Counted from the first letter of the stretch, positions 8,541-16,998 are shown. The stretch: 50,953 bases of DNA from Candidatus Uhrbacteria bacterium (GCA_943354605.1 CALRCK010000006.1:1-50953), one strand, 5' to 3'. Notes: generated by a model not told the origin, from the letters alone. Made by a program: numbers and translations.

Positions 8541-10496
8541 ATGATTGTTCATAAAGTCTCAGTTCAGAATTTTCGGTCTATAGAGAATGAGATTCTGTTC
8601 TGCTCTGAGCTCACCGCATTGGTTGGCAGAAATGGATCGGGAAAGTCTTCATTTTTGCGGGCCCTTGAGTTATTTTATAGTCTTTCGCCAAAAGTCGATT
8701 CTGAAGATTTTTACAACCGAGATATTACACGAGAGATAGTTATTTCGGTTACATATAAAAGCTTAAACGGAGAGGCTCTCTCTTTGTTTGAAAAATACGT
8801 TGAGAATAATGAATTGACGGTCGAAAGAGTTTTTTCTTTGAAAGACGGGAAGTTTAGCTCTTCCTACCATGGCTCTTCTTTGCAGAACGACAAATGTTCA
8901 GAAGTACGGGAGGCCCTTTTATTAACAGATAGTGGGAAAACTGCAAAGGAAAAATACGCGCAACTTAAGGCTGGCCCTGAATTCAGCTCTCTCGTTCACG
9001 CGACAACTAAGGCTGCAATTTCAGAATCTCTAAAAAATTGGGAAAGAGCGAATCCAGCCAAATGTAGTAGGTCGAGAGACGACGGACAATTTTTTGGCTT
9101 CAAATCTGTGGCGAGCGGATATTTGGGTAGGTTTACAAAATTTCTGTTTATTCCCGCGATCAGAGATGCATCACAAGACGCGGCCGATGGGGCGTCATCT
9201 CCCATCGCAGAACTGATGAACTTAGTGGTCCGGAGCGTCCTTGCGGGAAAAACTGAATTGGCGGATTTGAAAAGAACAACGCAAACACAGTTTGGTGAAT
9301 TGATGGATCCATCGAAGTTGAGTGAGCTGAGTGTTTTAGCCGGAGGAATGACGCATACTCTCCAAAGTTTTGTTCCTGACGCTAGTATCGAGATGAGCTG
9401 GCAAAAGCTTCCGGATATAGATTTTCCGCTTCCCAAGGCGGATACAAAATTGAACCAAGATGGCTACGCTTCTTCTGTTGGAAGAGCGGGGCATGGTCTA
9501 CAAAGGGCATTTATCTTAACAGCCTTGCAACATCTTGCTCTAGCGCAGCAGAAAGATGGAGCTGCCGAGGGAGTCTCCTCGGCTGTTCTTCCAGTTCTTA
9601 TTTTAGCGATCGAAGAACCTGAGCTGTACCAACATCCGAATAGCCAGCATCATTTGGCGAGAATTATCCTTGAAATTGCCAAGGGAAAGACTCCGGGTGT
9701 CGCGGAAAAGACTCAAGTTATCTACGGTACTCACTCCCCGTACTTTGTCGGTATTGATCGGATAGATCAGATCAGATTACTGAGAAAACAAAAATCTGTA
9801 GTCGACTCTAACCCAAGGGTTACAAAGGTTATTCAGACTGATTTGGATAGGGTGGCGAGAAAAGTGTGGGAAGTTAATGGGTCGAACGGCCTAGCGTTTA
9901 CGCCTCTTACTTTGTTGCCAAGATTGGCTTCTATAATGACCCCTTCTTTAAATGAAGGTTTCTTCGCCGATGTTGTTGTGTTGGTCGAAGGGGAGGGTGA
10001 TGTTGCTGCGATTTGTGGCGCGTCCGGCGTGCTCGGATACGATTTAGCTAGTATGGGCGTGTCTGTTATAGCGTGTAATGGTAAAAATAGTATTGATCGT
10101 CCGGCTGTAATCTTTTCTGAATTAGGTATCTCCACTTTTATTGTTTGGGATTCGGATAAAGGACAGTCCGATTCGAAGAAGATAGCTCAGTCAGCTAAAG
10201 ATAACCAAACAATGGGGAGACTAGTCGGCGCTGTGCTAGAAGATTTTCCGGCGACTCAGGTTGCTGATAGGTACGCTTGTTTTGAAGTAAAATTAGAAGA
10301 AACATTACGAGAAGAAATTGGTGGTAACTTTGAAAAGTACTTGAAAGAGATTCAGGATAAGTTGGGAATTCCAAAGCGAGATTGGGCTATGAAGATGCCC
10401 ACGGTCTACTCTGAAGTATTGCGGATTGCGAAGGCCAACGGTGAAGGATCTGTGACGCTTGAGACTATTGTGAAGAATATTGTTGCTCTTAAATAA
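8541..10496 (+). CDS. OLD-family ATP-dependent endonuclease (AAA ATPase + TOPRIM)
   Basis: Walker A LVGRNGSGKSS, LAIEEPELYQHP, YGTHSPYFV, TOPRIM-like VVVLVEGEGD...FIVWDSDKG. Confidence 0.88.
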   Translation: MIVHKVSVQNFRSIENEILFCSELTALVGRNGSGKSSFLRALELFYSLSPKVDSEDFYNRDITREIVISVTYKSLNGEALSLFEKYVENNELTVERVFSLKDGKFSSSYHGSSLQNDKCSEVREALLLTDSGKTAKEKYAQLKAGPEFSSLVHATTKAAISESLKNWERANPAKCSRSRDDGQFFGFKSVASGYLGRFTKFLFIPAIRDASQDAADGASSPIAELMNLVVRSVLAGKTELADLKRTTQTQFGELMDPSKLSELSVLAGGMTHTLQSFVPDASIEMSWQKLPDIDFPLPKADTKLNQDGYASSVGRAGHGLQRAFILTALQHLALAQQKDGAAEGVSSAVLPVLILAIEEPELYQHPNSQHHLARIILEIAKGKTPGVAEKTQVIYGTHSPYFVGIDRIDQIRLLRKQKSVVDSNPRVTKVIQTDLDRVARKVWEVNGSNGLAFTPLTLLPRLASIMTPSLNEGFFADVVVLVEGEGDVAAICGASGVLGYDLASMGVSVIACNGKNSIDRPAVIFSELGISTFIVWDSDKGQSDSKKIAQSAKDNQTMGRLVGAVLEDFPATQVADRYACFEVKLEETLREEIGGNFEKYLKEIQDKLGIPKRDWAMKMPTVYSEVLRIAKANGEGSVTLETIVKNIVALK

Positions 10497-10640
10497 CAAC
10501 GCGCCTCCCATTCGGTTTTTTCCGCCTGGGGTTTGAATGATTTAAAAGTTTCATAATTTTGAGCCCAGAGACAAGTGCCAATCTTGTGTGGGGCGTTCAT
10601 TTAGAAAAAAATGTGGATAAACGAATTGTGGAATTGTCGT

Positions 10641-10668
10641 CATAGGTTGATAATTAAATCAACCTATG
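10641..10668. promoter_or_regulatory. Palindromic operator overlapping promoter and start codon of the HTH-methyltransferase gene
   Basis: CATAGGTTGAT-aattaa-ATCAACCTATG, 11-bp perfect arms; right arm ends on the ATG at 10666; candidate TTGTGG(10626)-N17-GATAAT(10649). Confidence 0.75.
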
Positions 10669-12054
10669 ACTCTAGCACAAGCCATACGAAGCAGGCGCGA
10701 ACGTGTGAATGTAAGTATTAAAAAACTTGCTGCAGAGTTGGATATTGACTACACGCATCTAAGTAAAATAGAGAATGATCACATTCGTCCTTCGCGTGAA
10801 TTACTTGCCCGTTTAGCAGCTTCGCTTGAGGCTGATTTGGATGAGTGGCTTATTCTTGCAGGCTTCCTTCCCGCCGATGTTGCCAGGATTGCATCCTCTA
10901 ATCCTTCTGCTTTTGTGAAATATTTGCGTAAATCAAAACTGCCTTCGACTGAGTCGCGTTCAGATAAAAAGAGGAAGCCGAAATTACCAGTTATCAGTCT
11001 TTTTACTGGTGCTGGTGGTATGGATCTTGGCTTGGAGGAGGCGGGTTTCGAGACGGTAATCTCCATCGAGTTCAACCCTGTTTTCAGAGAGACAATTCGC
11101 CTGAATAGGCCGTCTTGGGATCCTGTCGACGAGTTTAATGGTGATGTAACAAAGATATCGTCGGATTACATCTTAAAAAGATCTGGACTGCGAAAGGGTG
11201 AGGCGGCGTTAGTTGTGGGCGGCGCCCCTTGTCAGCCTTTTAGTAATTTAGGAATGAAGAAGGGCACGAAGGATGCCAGAGGAAATCTGTTTCGAGATTT
11301 TATTAGGATAGTTCGAGACACGCACCCGTGTGGTTTTATTTTTGAAAATGTCGAGGGCTTGACTCAGCAAAAACATCAGGCGGTCACCGAAACTTTGAAT
11401 GACGCTTTTAAGGACATTGGATACTCAGTGCAGTCTAAGATACTCGTTGCTGCAGATTATGGTGTTCCTCAAAAGCGAAGGCGCTTGTTTGTAATAGGCT
11501 GTAGGTCTGGTGTGACCCCCGAGTTTATGGAGTCGACTCATTCTCCAAATGGTGACTCTGGAAAAAAGAAGTGGATTTCGGTCAGACAGGCATTCGCGGC
11601 CATTCCCAAGAGCCGTTTCAAAGGGTCGGATTGTTATTCGATGAATCATTCGGACGAAATGGTAAAGAGAATTTCTTATGTTTCGCCGGGCGGTAATTAT
11701 AAGGATTTGCCAGTAGAACTCTTGCCCAATTGCTGGAAGTCCGGAAAATACCAAGGTCAAGATACTTTTGGAAGACTGAGATGGGATCATCCGTCAGTCA
11801 CCATTCGAACTTGCGCATATAATCCAACAAAAGGCAGATATATTCACCCTCGAGAGAACCGAGGGTTGAATACAATTGAAATGGCGGCGCTTCAAAGTTT
11901 CCCTCACGATTATCAATTCGTTGGCGCCATGAAGTCCATAGGGGAACAGATAGGCAATGCCGTCCCGCCGCTACTCGCACGAGCCGTCGGGCTTTCGATG
12001 AGAAAAGCTATCGCTGTACTTCGCAGAAAGGAAGCAAGAATCAAGAAGAAGTAG
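10666..12054 (+). CDS. C5-cytosine DNA methyltransferase with N-terminal XRE-type HTH domain
   Basis: HTH IKKLAAELDIDYTHLSKIENDHIRPS; MTase motifs SLFTGAGGMDLGLEEAGF, GGAPCQPFSNLG, FENVEGL, IGNAVPPLLA. Confidence 0.95.
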   Translation: MTLAQAIRSRRERVNVSIKKLAAELDIDYTHLSKIENDHIRPSRELLARLAASLEADLDEWLILAGFLPADVARIASSNPSAFVKYLRKSKLPSTESRSDKKRKPKLPVISLFTGAGGMDLGLEEAGFETVISIEFNPVFRETIRLNRPSWDPVDEFNGDVTKISSDYILKRSGLRKGEAALVVGGAPCQPFSNLGMKKGTKDARGNLFRDFIRIVRDTHPCGFIFENVEGLTQQKHQAVTETLNDAFKDIGYSVQSKILVAADYGVPQKRRRLFVIGCRSGVTPEFMESTHSPNGDSGKKKWISVRQAFAAIPKSRFKGSDCYSMNHSDEMVKRISYVSPGGNYKDLPVELLPNCWKSGKYQGQDTFGRLRWDHPSVTIRTCAYNPTKGRYIHPRENRGLNTIEMAALQSFPHDYQFVGAMKSIGEQIGNAVPPLLARAVGLSMRKAIAVLRRKEARIKKK

Positions 12055-12901
12055 TTTTTTTGAAAAAGTCCTCTACGTCTCCCATGTTTTGAATCCAAAA
12101 GATTTCGTCAACAGCTTTTACGGATTTCGCGAAAACATTCGTGATCGATGAGATTGCTGCAGTCTTCATGACTTCGTAATCGGGCTTAGTTGGCTTTTTA
12201 TTAGTTAGCGCAAAATATCCGATTGAAGTATTGGTGTCCCAGTATCTAGTTTGCAAATGGGCTGTTATTGCTTTGATGACGTTTCCTTCGTGCACGAATT
12301 GGTATCTCCGATCGGGTCGTACCGAAGTCTTTGCGGAGACAGCAAAGGCAATTGCGCCGAAGGGGCACTCGCCGATAAATAGCTTATGTAAGTTTTCCAG
12401 AAATTCTGCGGTTTCCGTATCGAACTTCGTGATCGGTGGATGATTTATTATTTCTTCAGAGATTATTCGATTAATCTTGGAGAGATCAACGCAAAGAAAA
12501 TCCGGATTGGACATCTTTAATTCGATTCCTTGGGCCAAGAGATGTTTTTCAAGTTCGCCGATGCGGGAACGAACATCTTCGGAGAAGAAGTCGATGTAGT
12601 TAACCGAGAGAACGTTGGGTATCGTAAAAACACAGAAGCGCTTTGACTCTCGTGCTAGATTGAAAAACTTCGCCGCAAGAAGCATCTCGAACCATTCGCC
12701 TCTTGCGTTATTGAAGGCATTCTGGTCAACCTTTACTTTTGCTTTTGTTGCCTCTTCTTTTATTTTTGCTTCAATCTTCTCCAGCGCCAGTTTTATATCT
12801 ATTTCTTCCGGTACGTTTGGGAAAACTGCAGAGATCGCCCTTATGCGCTTGATCTGTATTCGGCCGTCGTCATCTACGTCTATCGTTTGGAATTCTTGCA
12901 T
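12041..12901 (-). CDS. Type II restriction endonuclease, Cfr10I/Bse634I-like
   Basis: GEWFEMLLAAKFFN, NPDFLCVDL, SAKTSVRPDRRYQFVHEGN (K-x-S-x-RPDRR-x-Q motif); convergent with and overlapping the C5 MTase by 14 bp. Confidence 0.75.
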   Translation of the reverse strand: MQEFQTIDVDDDGRIQIKRIRAISAVFPNVPEEIDIKLALEKIEAKIKEEATKAKVKVDQNAFNNARGEWFEMLLAAKFFNLARESKRFCVFTIPNVLSVNYIDFFSEDVRSRIGELEKHLLAQGIELKMSNPDFLCVDLSKINRIISEEIINHPPITKFDTETAEFLENLHKLFIGECPFGAIAFAVSAKTSVRPDRRYQFVHEGNVIKAITAHLQTRYWDTNTSIGYFALTNKKPTKPDYEVMKTAAISSITNVFAKSVKAVDEIFWIQNMGDVEDFFKKTTSS

Positions 12902-12963
12902 ATGTTGTTTGATGAGAGCTTAACCCATTTAGACTAGAAGGTCGATGGTTAACTCGAGTAAGT

Positions 12964-13902
12964 TTATAGATCCCACCCACACCCCCTCCCAAAATGCCCC
13001 CACATCGCAGTCTCCGCATAGGTCACTTCATCGAGCCTTAGGAGCTCGCGAATCCCGCGGGGTGTCAGATCGTATCCGGTGATCGGGATTTCTTTTCCAT
13101 CCACAATCGCAATCGCCATTACAGGCTCCGGTACGCCAATGGCGTAGGCGAGTTTGACGAAGGCTTCTTTGGCGCCAGCGGAAATAAAGTCGACGGCGAT
13201 TTTGCGGGCCATGTAGGCGCCACTGCGATCTACTTTGGTGTAATCCTTTCCGGAGAAGGATCCGCCGCCGATGGGGATTTCGGGGCCGTAGTTGTCGACG
13301 ATGAGTTTGCGGCCGGAGAGTCCGGTGTCGGCGTCGAATCCGCCCTGATTCCATTCGCCGGCGGGGTTGATGTAATAGTTTTTGGAAGTGATGATGGATT
13401 GTACGAGGGCGGTGAGGGCTTCGGTTGGTGCGTGCTGAAAGCTGGCGACGACTGCGGAAACTTTTCCGTCGATGAGGGTTACTTGGGTTTTGCCGTCGAA
13501 GGGATAAACCTTATAAATCTCTTGGCAGAGATTCCGGGCGAGCTCGTATTCCAGTGGCGTCATGGATTGTGTTTCCGCTGTTGCATAGCCTTTCATGATT
13601 CCTTGATCACCTGCGCCACCAATATCAACGCCGCGCGCAATTTCTGGGCTTTGCGCAACGATGTTGATTTGCACGGTGTAGTCGTCGCCAACGATCGATT
13701 TCACGATCTTTTCGAGATCTGGCTTTCCAAGACTCGTCACTTCGCCGTTGATGGTGATGAGTTTATGGCCGCCCATCACTTCGATTGCGGTGCGGCTGTT
13801 TTTATCTATCGCGAGATACGCATCCAAGAGGGAATCGGCGATGAAGTCGCAAATCTTGTCTGGGTGCTTTGGGCTGACGCACTCTGCGGTTTTGATGGAC
13901 AT
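12964..13902 (-). CDS. metK: S-adenosylmethionine synthetase, compact form
   Basis: ECVSPKHPDKICDFIADSLLDA, GGAGDQGIMKGYA, GLSGRKLIVDNYG, GGGSFSGKDYTKVDRSGAYMAR; about 312 aa from 13902. Confidence 0.93.
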   Translation of the reverse strand: MSIKTAECVSPKHPDKICDFIADSLLDAYLAIDKNSRTAIEVMGGHKLITINGEVTSLGKPDLEKIVKSIVGDDYTVQINIVAQSPEIARGVDIGGAGDQGIMKGYATAETQSMTPLEYELARNLCQEIYKVYPFDGKTQVTLIDGKVSAVVASFQHAPTEALTALVQSIITSKNYYINPAGEWNQGGFDADTGLSGRKLIVDNYGPEIPIGGGSFSGKDYTKVDRSGAYMARKIAVDFISAGAKEAFVKLAYAIGVPEPVMAIAIVDGKEIPITGYDLTPRGIRELLRLDEVTYAETAMWGHFGRGCGWDL

Positions 13903-13911
13903 AAAGAAAAA

Positions 13912-13929
13912 TCTTTCCCCGATGAAAGA
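13912..13929 (-). terminator. Putative riboswitch expression-platform hairpin
   Basis: On minus strand TCTTTC-ATCGGG-GAAAGA followed by TTTTTCTTT, directly before the metK ATG; competes with GGGGAAAGAT in the aptamer 3' region. Confidence 0.6.
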
Positions 13930-13944
13930 GAAAGACATTTGTAA

Positions 13945-14039
13945 TTATCTTTCCCCTCACGGGGTTGGAATTGGCACCTTCTTAGAATAAGGGTTGCCGG
14001 TGGGTCGTAGAGCCAAAACTCTCGCCACGCTCGTGATAT
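13945..14039 (-). ncRNA. SAM-I (S-box) riboswitch aptamer
   Basis: Minus strand ATATCACGAGCGTGGCGAGAGTTTTGGCTCTACGACCCACCGGCAACCCTTATTCTAAGAAGGTGCCAATTCCAACCCCGTGAGGGGAAAGATAA: S-box signatures GGCAACC and AAGGTGCCAATTCC, upstream of metK. Confidence 0.93.
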
Positions 14040-14102
14040 GGATTGTGTTCAAAGGATAGCAGAGAATACGCGAAGCACAACGTGTACTGTGAATGTAAAA
14101 CA

Positions 14103-14128
14103 AAAGCCCACGAGAAATCGTGGGCTTT
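14103..14128 (-). terminator. Intrinsic terminator
   Basis: AAAGCCCACGA-gaaa-TCGTGGGCTTT perfect 11-bp stem; minus strand continues TGTTTT. Confidence 0.85.
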
Positions 14129-14132
14129 GTGA

Positions 14133-14315
14133 CTACGTGGTTTGAAGTTTTTCGCTTCGTTTCACGAGTTCTTGTTGATTTTTGTTCGCCATCTTTGCCG
14201 CCTTTGTGAAGAGTTTCATTTTTTCTTTGTCCGAGGCGTGACGAAGGAAATAGGAGAGCCCGTCGGTCCCTGGGGTCTTTTTCTTTTGTATTCTCAGGAA
14301 TTCTAGGATTTTCAT
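14133..14315 (-). CDS. Small hypothetical protein translationally coupled to the zeta-like kinase gene
   Basis: 60 aa, overlaps the upstream gene by 4 nt; followed by terminator. Confidence 0.6.
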   Translation of the reverse strand: MKILEFLRIQKKKTPGTDGLSYFLRHASDKEKMKLFTKAAKMANKNQQELVKRSEKLQTT

Positions 14316-15019
14316 ATGAGTTTCATCAGTGTTTCTTCAGTATACTTATCGGGAAGGAGCTCGTCTAATCCGGGGCCGTTTGCCAAGAGATATTGAAGGG
14401 ATTCCACTGCATTTGTCTTAAAATCCTTTTTCACGAGGATTATTTTCACGTCATCAGGGAATTCTTTGCGAATTCGCATAATCGTTTCTCGTGCGCCGAG
14501 AAATTGTCGAATAAATGCTTCTTTAGGAATATTTCTCCCCTCAACAATTTCTCTCGCCACAGTAAAGTTCCAGGCGACAACAGGATCCTGATAAATATAG
14601 AGGATCAGAATCTTTCGATGGTGACGGAGTGATCGTTCGATATTGTCGCGGGCCTTTTCGTAGTTCGCAAATGTCCCGTCGATAATTGCAGTCTGACGAT
14701 TCTTTAATACGTTATCGTATAGCCGTTCAACGATAAGTGATACCGCTCTTTGGACCTCCGAGGAATTGCTTCCTGTATAGCCCTTAATCTTTGGGCGAAG
14801 TTCGTCGCTGTCGATTCGAATAGGAATGGTTTCATACGTTTCCGCGATCAACGCAAGAACACTTTTTGAAAATTCCGTTTTCCCCGCACCTGGAGACCCG
14901 GCCATGAAAACGGTTTCCGGCGATGCACTCGGTGGATAGATATTTTTATCGGTGAGTTCACGAGCGATCTTGGTTCTATTTGTCTTGGCGTACTGGATTG
15001 CTTCATCTTCTAGGTTCAT
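14312..15019 (-). CDS. Zeta-toxin-like P-loop kinase
   Basis: ETVFMAGSPGAGKTEFSKSVL Walker A, RIDSDELRPKIKGY, AIIDGTFANYEKARDNIERSL. Confidence 0.85.
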   Translation of the reverse strand: MNLEDEAIQYAKTNRTKIARELTDKNIYPPSASPETVFMAGSPGAGKTEFSKSVLALIAETYETIPIRIDSDELRPKIKGYTGSNSSEVQRAVSLIVERLYDNVLKNRQTAIIDGTFANYEKARDNIERSLRHHRKILILYIYQDPVVAWNFTVAREIVEGRNIPKEAFIRQFLGARETIMRIRKEFPDDVKIILVKKDFKTNAVESLQYLLANGPGLDELLPDKYTEETLMKLI

Positions 15020-15046
15020 ACTGAGATATCATAACATCGTCTTTTT

Positions 15047-15781
15047 ATGCCCCCACGAGTCCGCAACCTCTACGACCCAAAGTCAAAAGCACCGTACAAA
15101 GTCTCGCGTTCGAAGATCGAGCTCTTTGTCGATTGCCCGAGATGCTTTTACATTGATCGTCGACTAGGCGTTGGTCGGCCGTCTGGTCCGCCGTTCAATA
15201 TCAACAAGACCGTCGATTTGTTGCTGAAGAAGGAATTCGATGTGCATCGGGCGGCGGGGACGGCGCATCCGCTTATGAGGGAATATGGATTAGATGCGAT
15301 TCCGTTTGCGCATGAGGAGATGGATGCGTGGAGGGAGAATTTTGTGGGGTGCCAGGTGGTGGATGAGCCGAGTAATTTTTTGGTGACCGGCGCCGTCGAT
15401 GATTTGTGGGTGAATCCGGCGGGGGAGATTATCGTGGTGGATTATAAGGCGACAAGTAAAAGTACGGAGGTGAATTTGGATGCGGAGTGGCAAAAGAGTT
15501 ATAAGCGGCAGATGGAAATTTATCAGTGGATTTTGCGGAGGATGGGATTTGTCGTCTCAAATACCGGGTATTTTGTGTACTGCAACGGCCGGCAAGACGT
15601 GGCAGCGTTTGATGGCAAGATTGAGTTTGACGTGAAGATTCTTCCGTACACAGGCGACGATGCGTGGATTCCCGGTGTGCTGATGCAGATGCGAAAATGC
15701 TTGCGCGCGAGCAAGGCGCCGAAGGCTGCGGTGGATTGTGAGTACTGCGCGTATATTGCCGGCGTACAGTCTGTTCAATAA
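15047..15781 (+). CDS. PD-(D/E)XK (RecB/Cas4-like) nuclease with possible Cys cluster
   Basis: SRSKIELFVDCPRCFYIDRRLG, GAVDDLWVNPAGEIIVVDYKATSK, Q-motif YKRQMEIYQWILRRMG, C-terminal CEYC. Confidence 0.85.
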   Translation: MPPRVRNLYDPKSKAPYKVSRSKIELFVDCPRCFYIDRRLGVGRPSGPPFNINKTVDLLLKKEFDVHRAAGTAHPLMREYGLDAIPFAHEEMDAWRENFVGCQVVDEPSNFLVTGAVDDLWVNPAGEIIVVDYKATSKSTEVNLDAEWQKSYKRQMEIYQWILRRMGFVVSNTGYFVYCNGRQDVAAFDGKIEFDVKILPYTGDDAWIPGVLMQMRKCLRASKAPKAAVDCEYCAYIAGVQSVQ

Positions 15782-15843
15782 TTTCGTTTCTGACGAACGC
15801 TGCACCCATCCCCTACACCCTCCGCCGAAAGCGCTTTTCGCGG

Positions 15844-16353
15844 GTGCTGAGGTTTGCGGTGCATGCGGATGGGCGATTAGTTGTGACCGCGCCAGTTTTC
15901 ATCGGGAAACGAATGATCGAGAAGATGATTACGGAAAAGAGGGAATGGATTTTGGAGAAGTTAGAGGTTGCGCGTAGAGACGGCGCGCTGCGCCGTCTCG
16001 AATCGGCGCCGAAGAGGACGAAGAAACAGGTCGCCGAGGATAAGAATCGCGCACTGGAAATCATCCGATCGCGCATTGCGCATTTCAATCTTGTCTACCG
16101 ATTATCGTGGAAGCGCATTGCGATTCGGAATCAACGGACGCGATGGGGGAGTTGTTCGAAGCGGGGGAATTTGAATTTCAATTATAAGATTGCGTTGTTG
16201 CCGCCGTACCTTGCCGATTACATCATCGTTCACGAGCTGTGCCACTTGGCGCAGATGAATCATTCAAAGAAGTTTTGGGACCTTGTGGCACAGACGATTC
16301 CGGATTGGAAGGAGCGGAGGAAAGAGATTCGGACATACGAAGTCGGGAATTGA
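15844..16353 (+). CDS. YgjP-like (M48/DUF45) metallopeptidase
   Basis: RWGSCSKRGNLNFNYKIALLPPYLADYIIVHELCHLAQMNHSKKFW; start uncertain (GTG at 15844). Confidence 0.88.
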   Translation: MLRFAVHADGRLVVTAPVFIGKRMIEKMITEKREWILEKLEVARRDGALRRLESAPKRTKKQVAEDKNRALEIIRSRIAHFNLVYRLSWKRIAIRNQRTRWGSCSKRGNLNFNYKIALLPPYLADYIIVHELCHLAQMNHSKKFWDLVAQTIPDWKERRKEIRTYEVGN

Positions 16354-16356
16354 CAC

Positions 16357-16377
16357 TAATAACGTCACGCGTTATTA
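16357..16377. promoter_or_regulatory. Candidate HigA operator
   Basis: TAATAACG-tcacg-CGTTATTA, 8-bp perfect inverted repeat upstream of the toxin ORF. Confidence 0.6.
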
Positions 16378-16405
16378 TTTGGGCATGCCGTAAGTTCTGC
16401 CGTGT

Positions 16406-16684
16406 ATGATTCAAAGTTTCGGAGATGGAGAAACGGAGAAGCTCTTCCATGGAATTCAGGTGAAGCGATTTGAAGTGTTTGAACGGATCGCTCGCCGGAA
16501 GCTTGAAATGGTGAATGCTTCAGTATCGATATCAGATTTGAAAGTGCCGCCAGGAAATCGACTAGAACGGCTGAAGGGAAGCCGATCGAAATATTACAGC
16601 ATACGGGTCAACGATCAGTGGAGGATTTGTTTCATCTGGAAGGACGGCGGAGCATACGAGGTCGAGATTGAGGATTATCACTAA
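16406..16684 (+). CDS. higB: HigB/RelE-family toxin
   Basis: MIQSFGDGETEKLFHG...LKGSRSKYYSIRVNDQWRICFIWKDGGAYEVEIEDYH. Confidence 0.92.
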   Translation: MIQSFGDGETEKLFHGIQVKRFEVFERIARRKLEMVNASVSISDLKVPPGNRLERLKGSRSKYYSIRVNDQWRICFIWKDGGAYEVEIEDYH

Positions 16685-16694
16685 CACAATACAT

Positions 16695-16994
16695 ATGGCC
16701 ATGACAAACATTCACCCTGGCGAGATTCTCGACGAAGAGTTCCTCAAGCCGCTCGCGATTACTGAGTATCGGCTTGCGAAGGATATTGGTGTTCCGGCGC
16801 GACGCATTAACGAAATCGTTCATGGTGATCGGTCAATCTCGGCTGACACTGCGCTTCGGTTTTCCGCGTATTTTGGAACATCGGCGGAGTTCTGGTTGAA
16901 TCTTCAGTCGCGATACGATCTGCTTGTTGAGCAAAAGACTTCCGGAAAGCGCATCGAAAAGGAGGTTAAGCGTTACGATCTCGTTGCCGCATAG
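16695..16994 (+). CDS. higA: HigA-family XRE antitoxin
   Basis: HPGEILDEEFLKPLAITEYRLAKDIGVPARRINEIVHGDRSISADTALRFSAYFGTSAEFWLNLQ. Confidence 0.93.
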   Translation: MAMTNIHPGEILDEEFLKPLAITEYRLAKDIGVPARRINEIVHGDRSISADTALRFSAYFGTSAEFWLNLQSRYDLLVEQKTSGKRIEKEVKRYDLVAA

Positions 16995-16998
16995 TACT

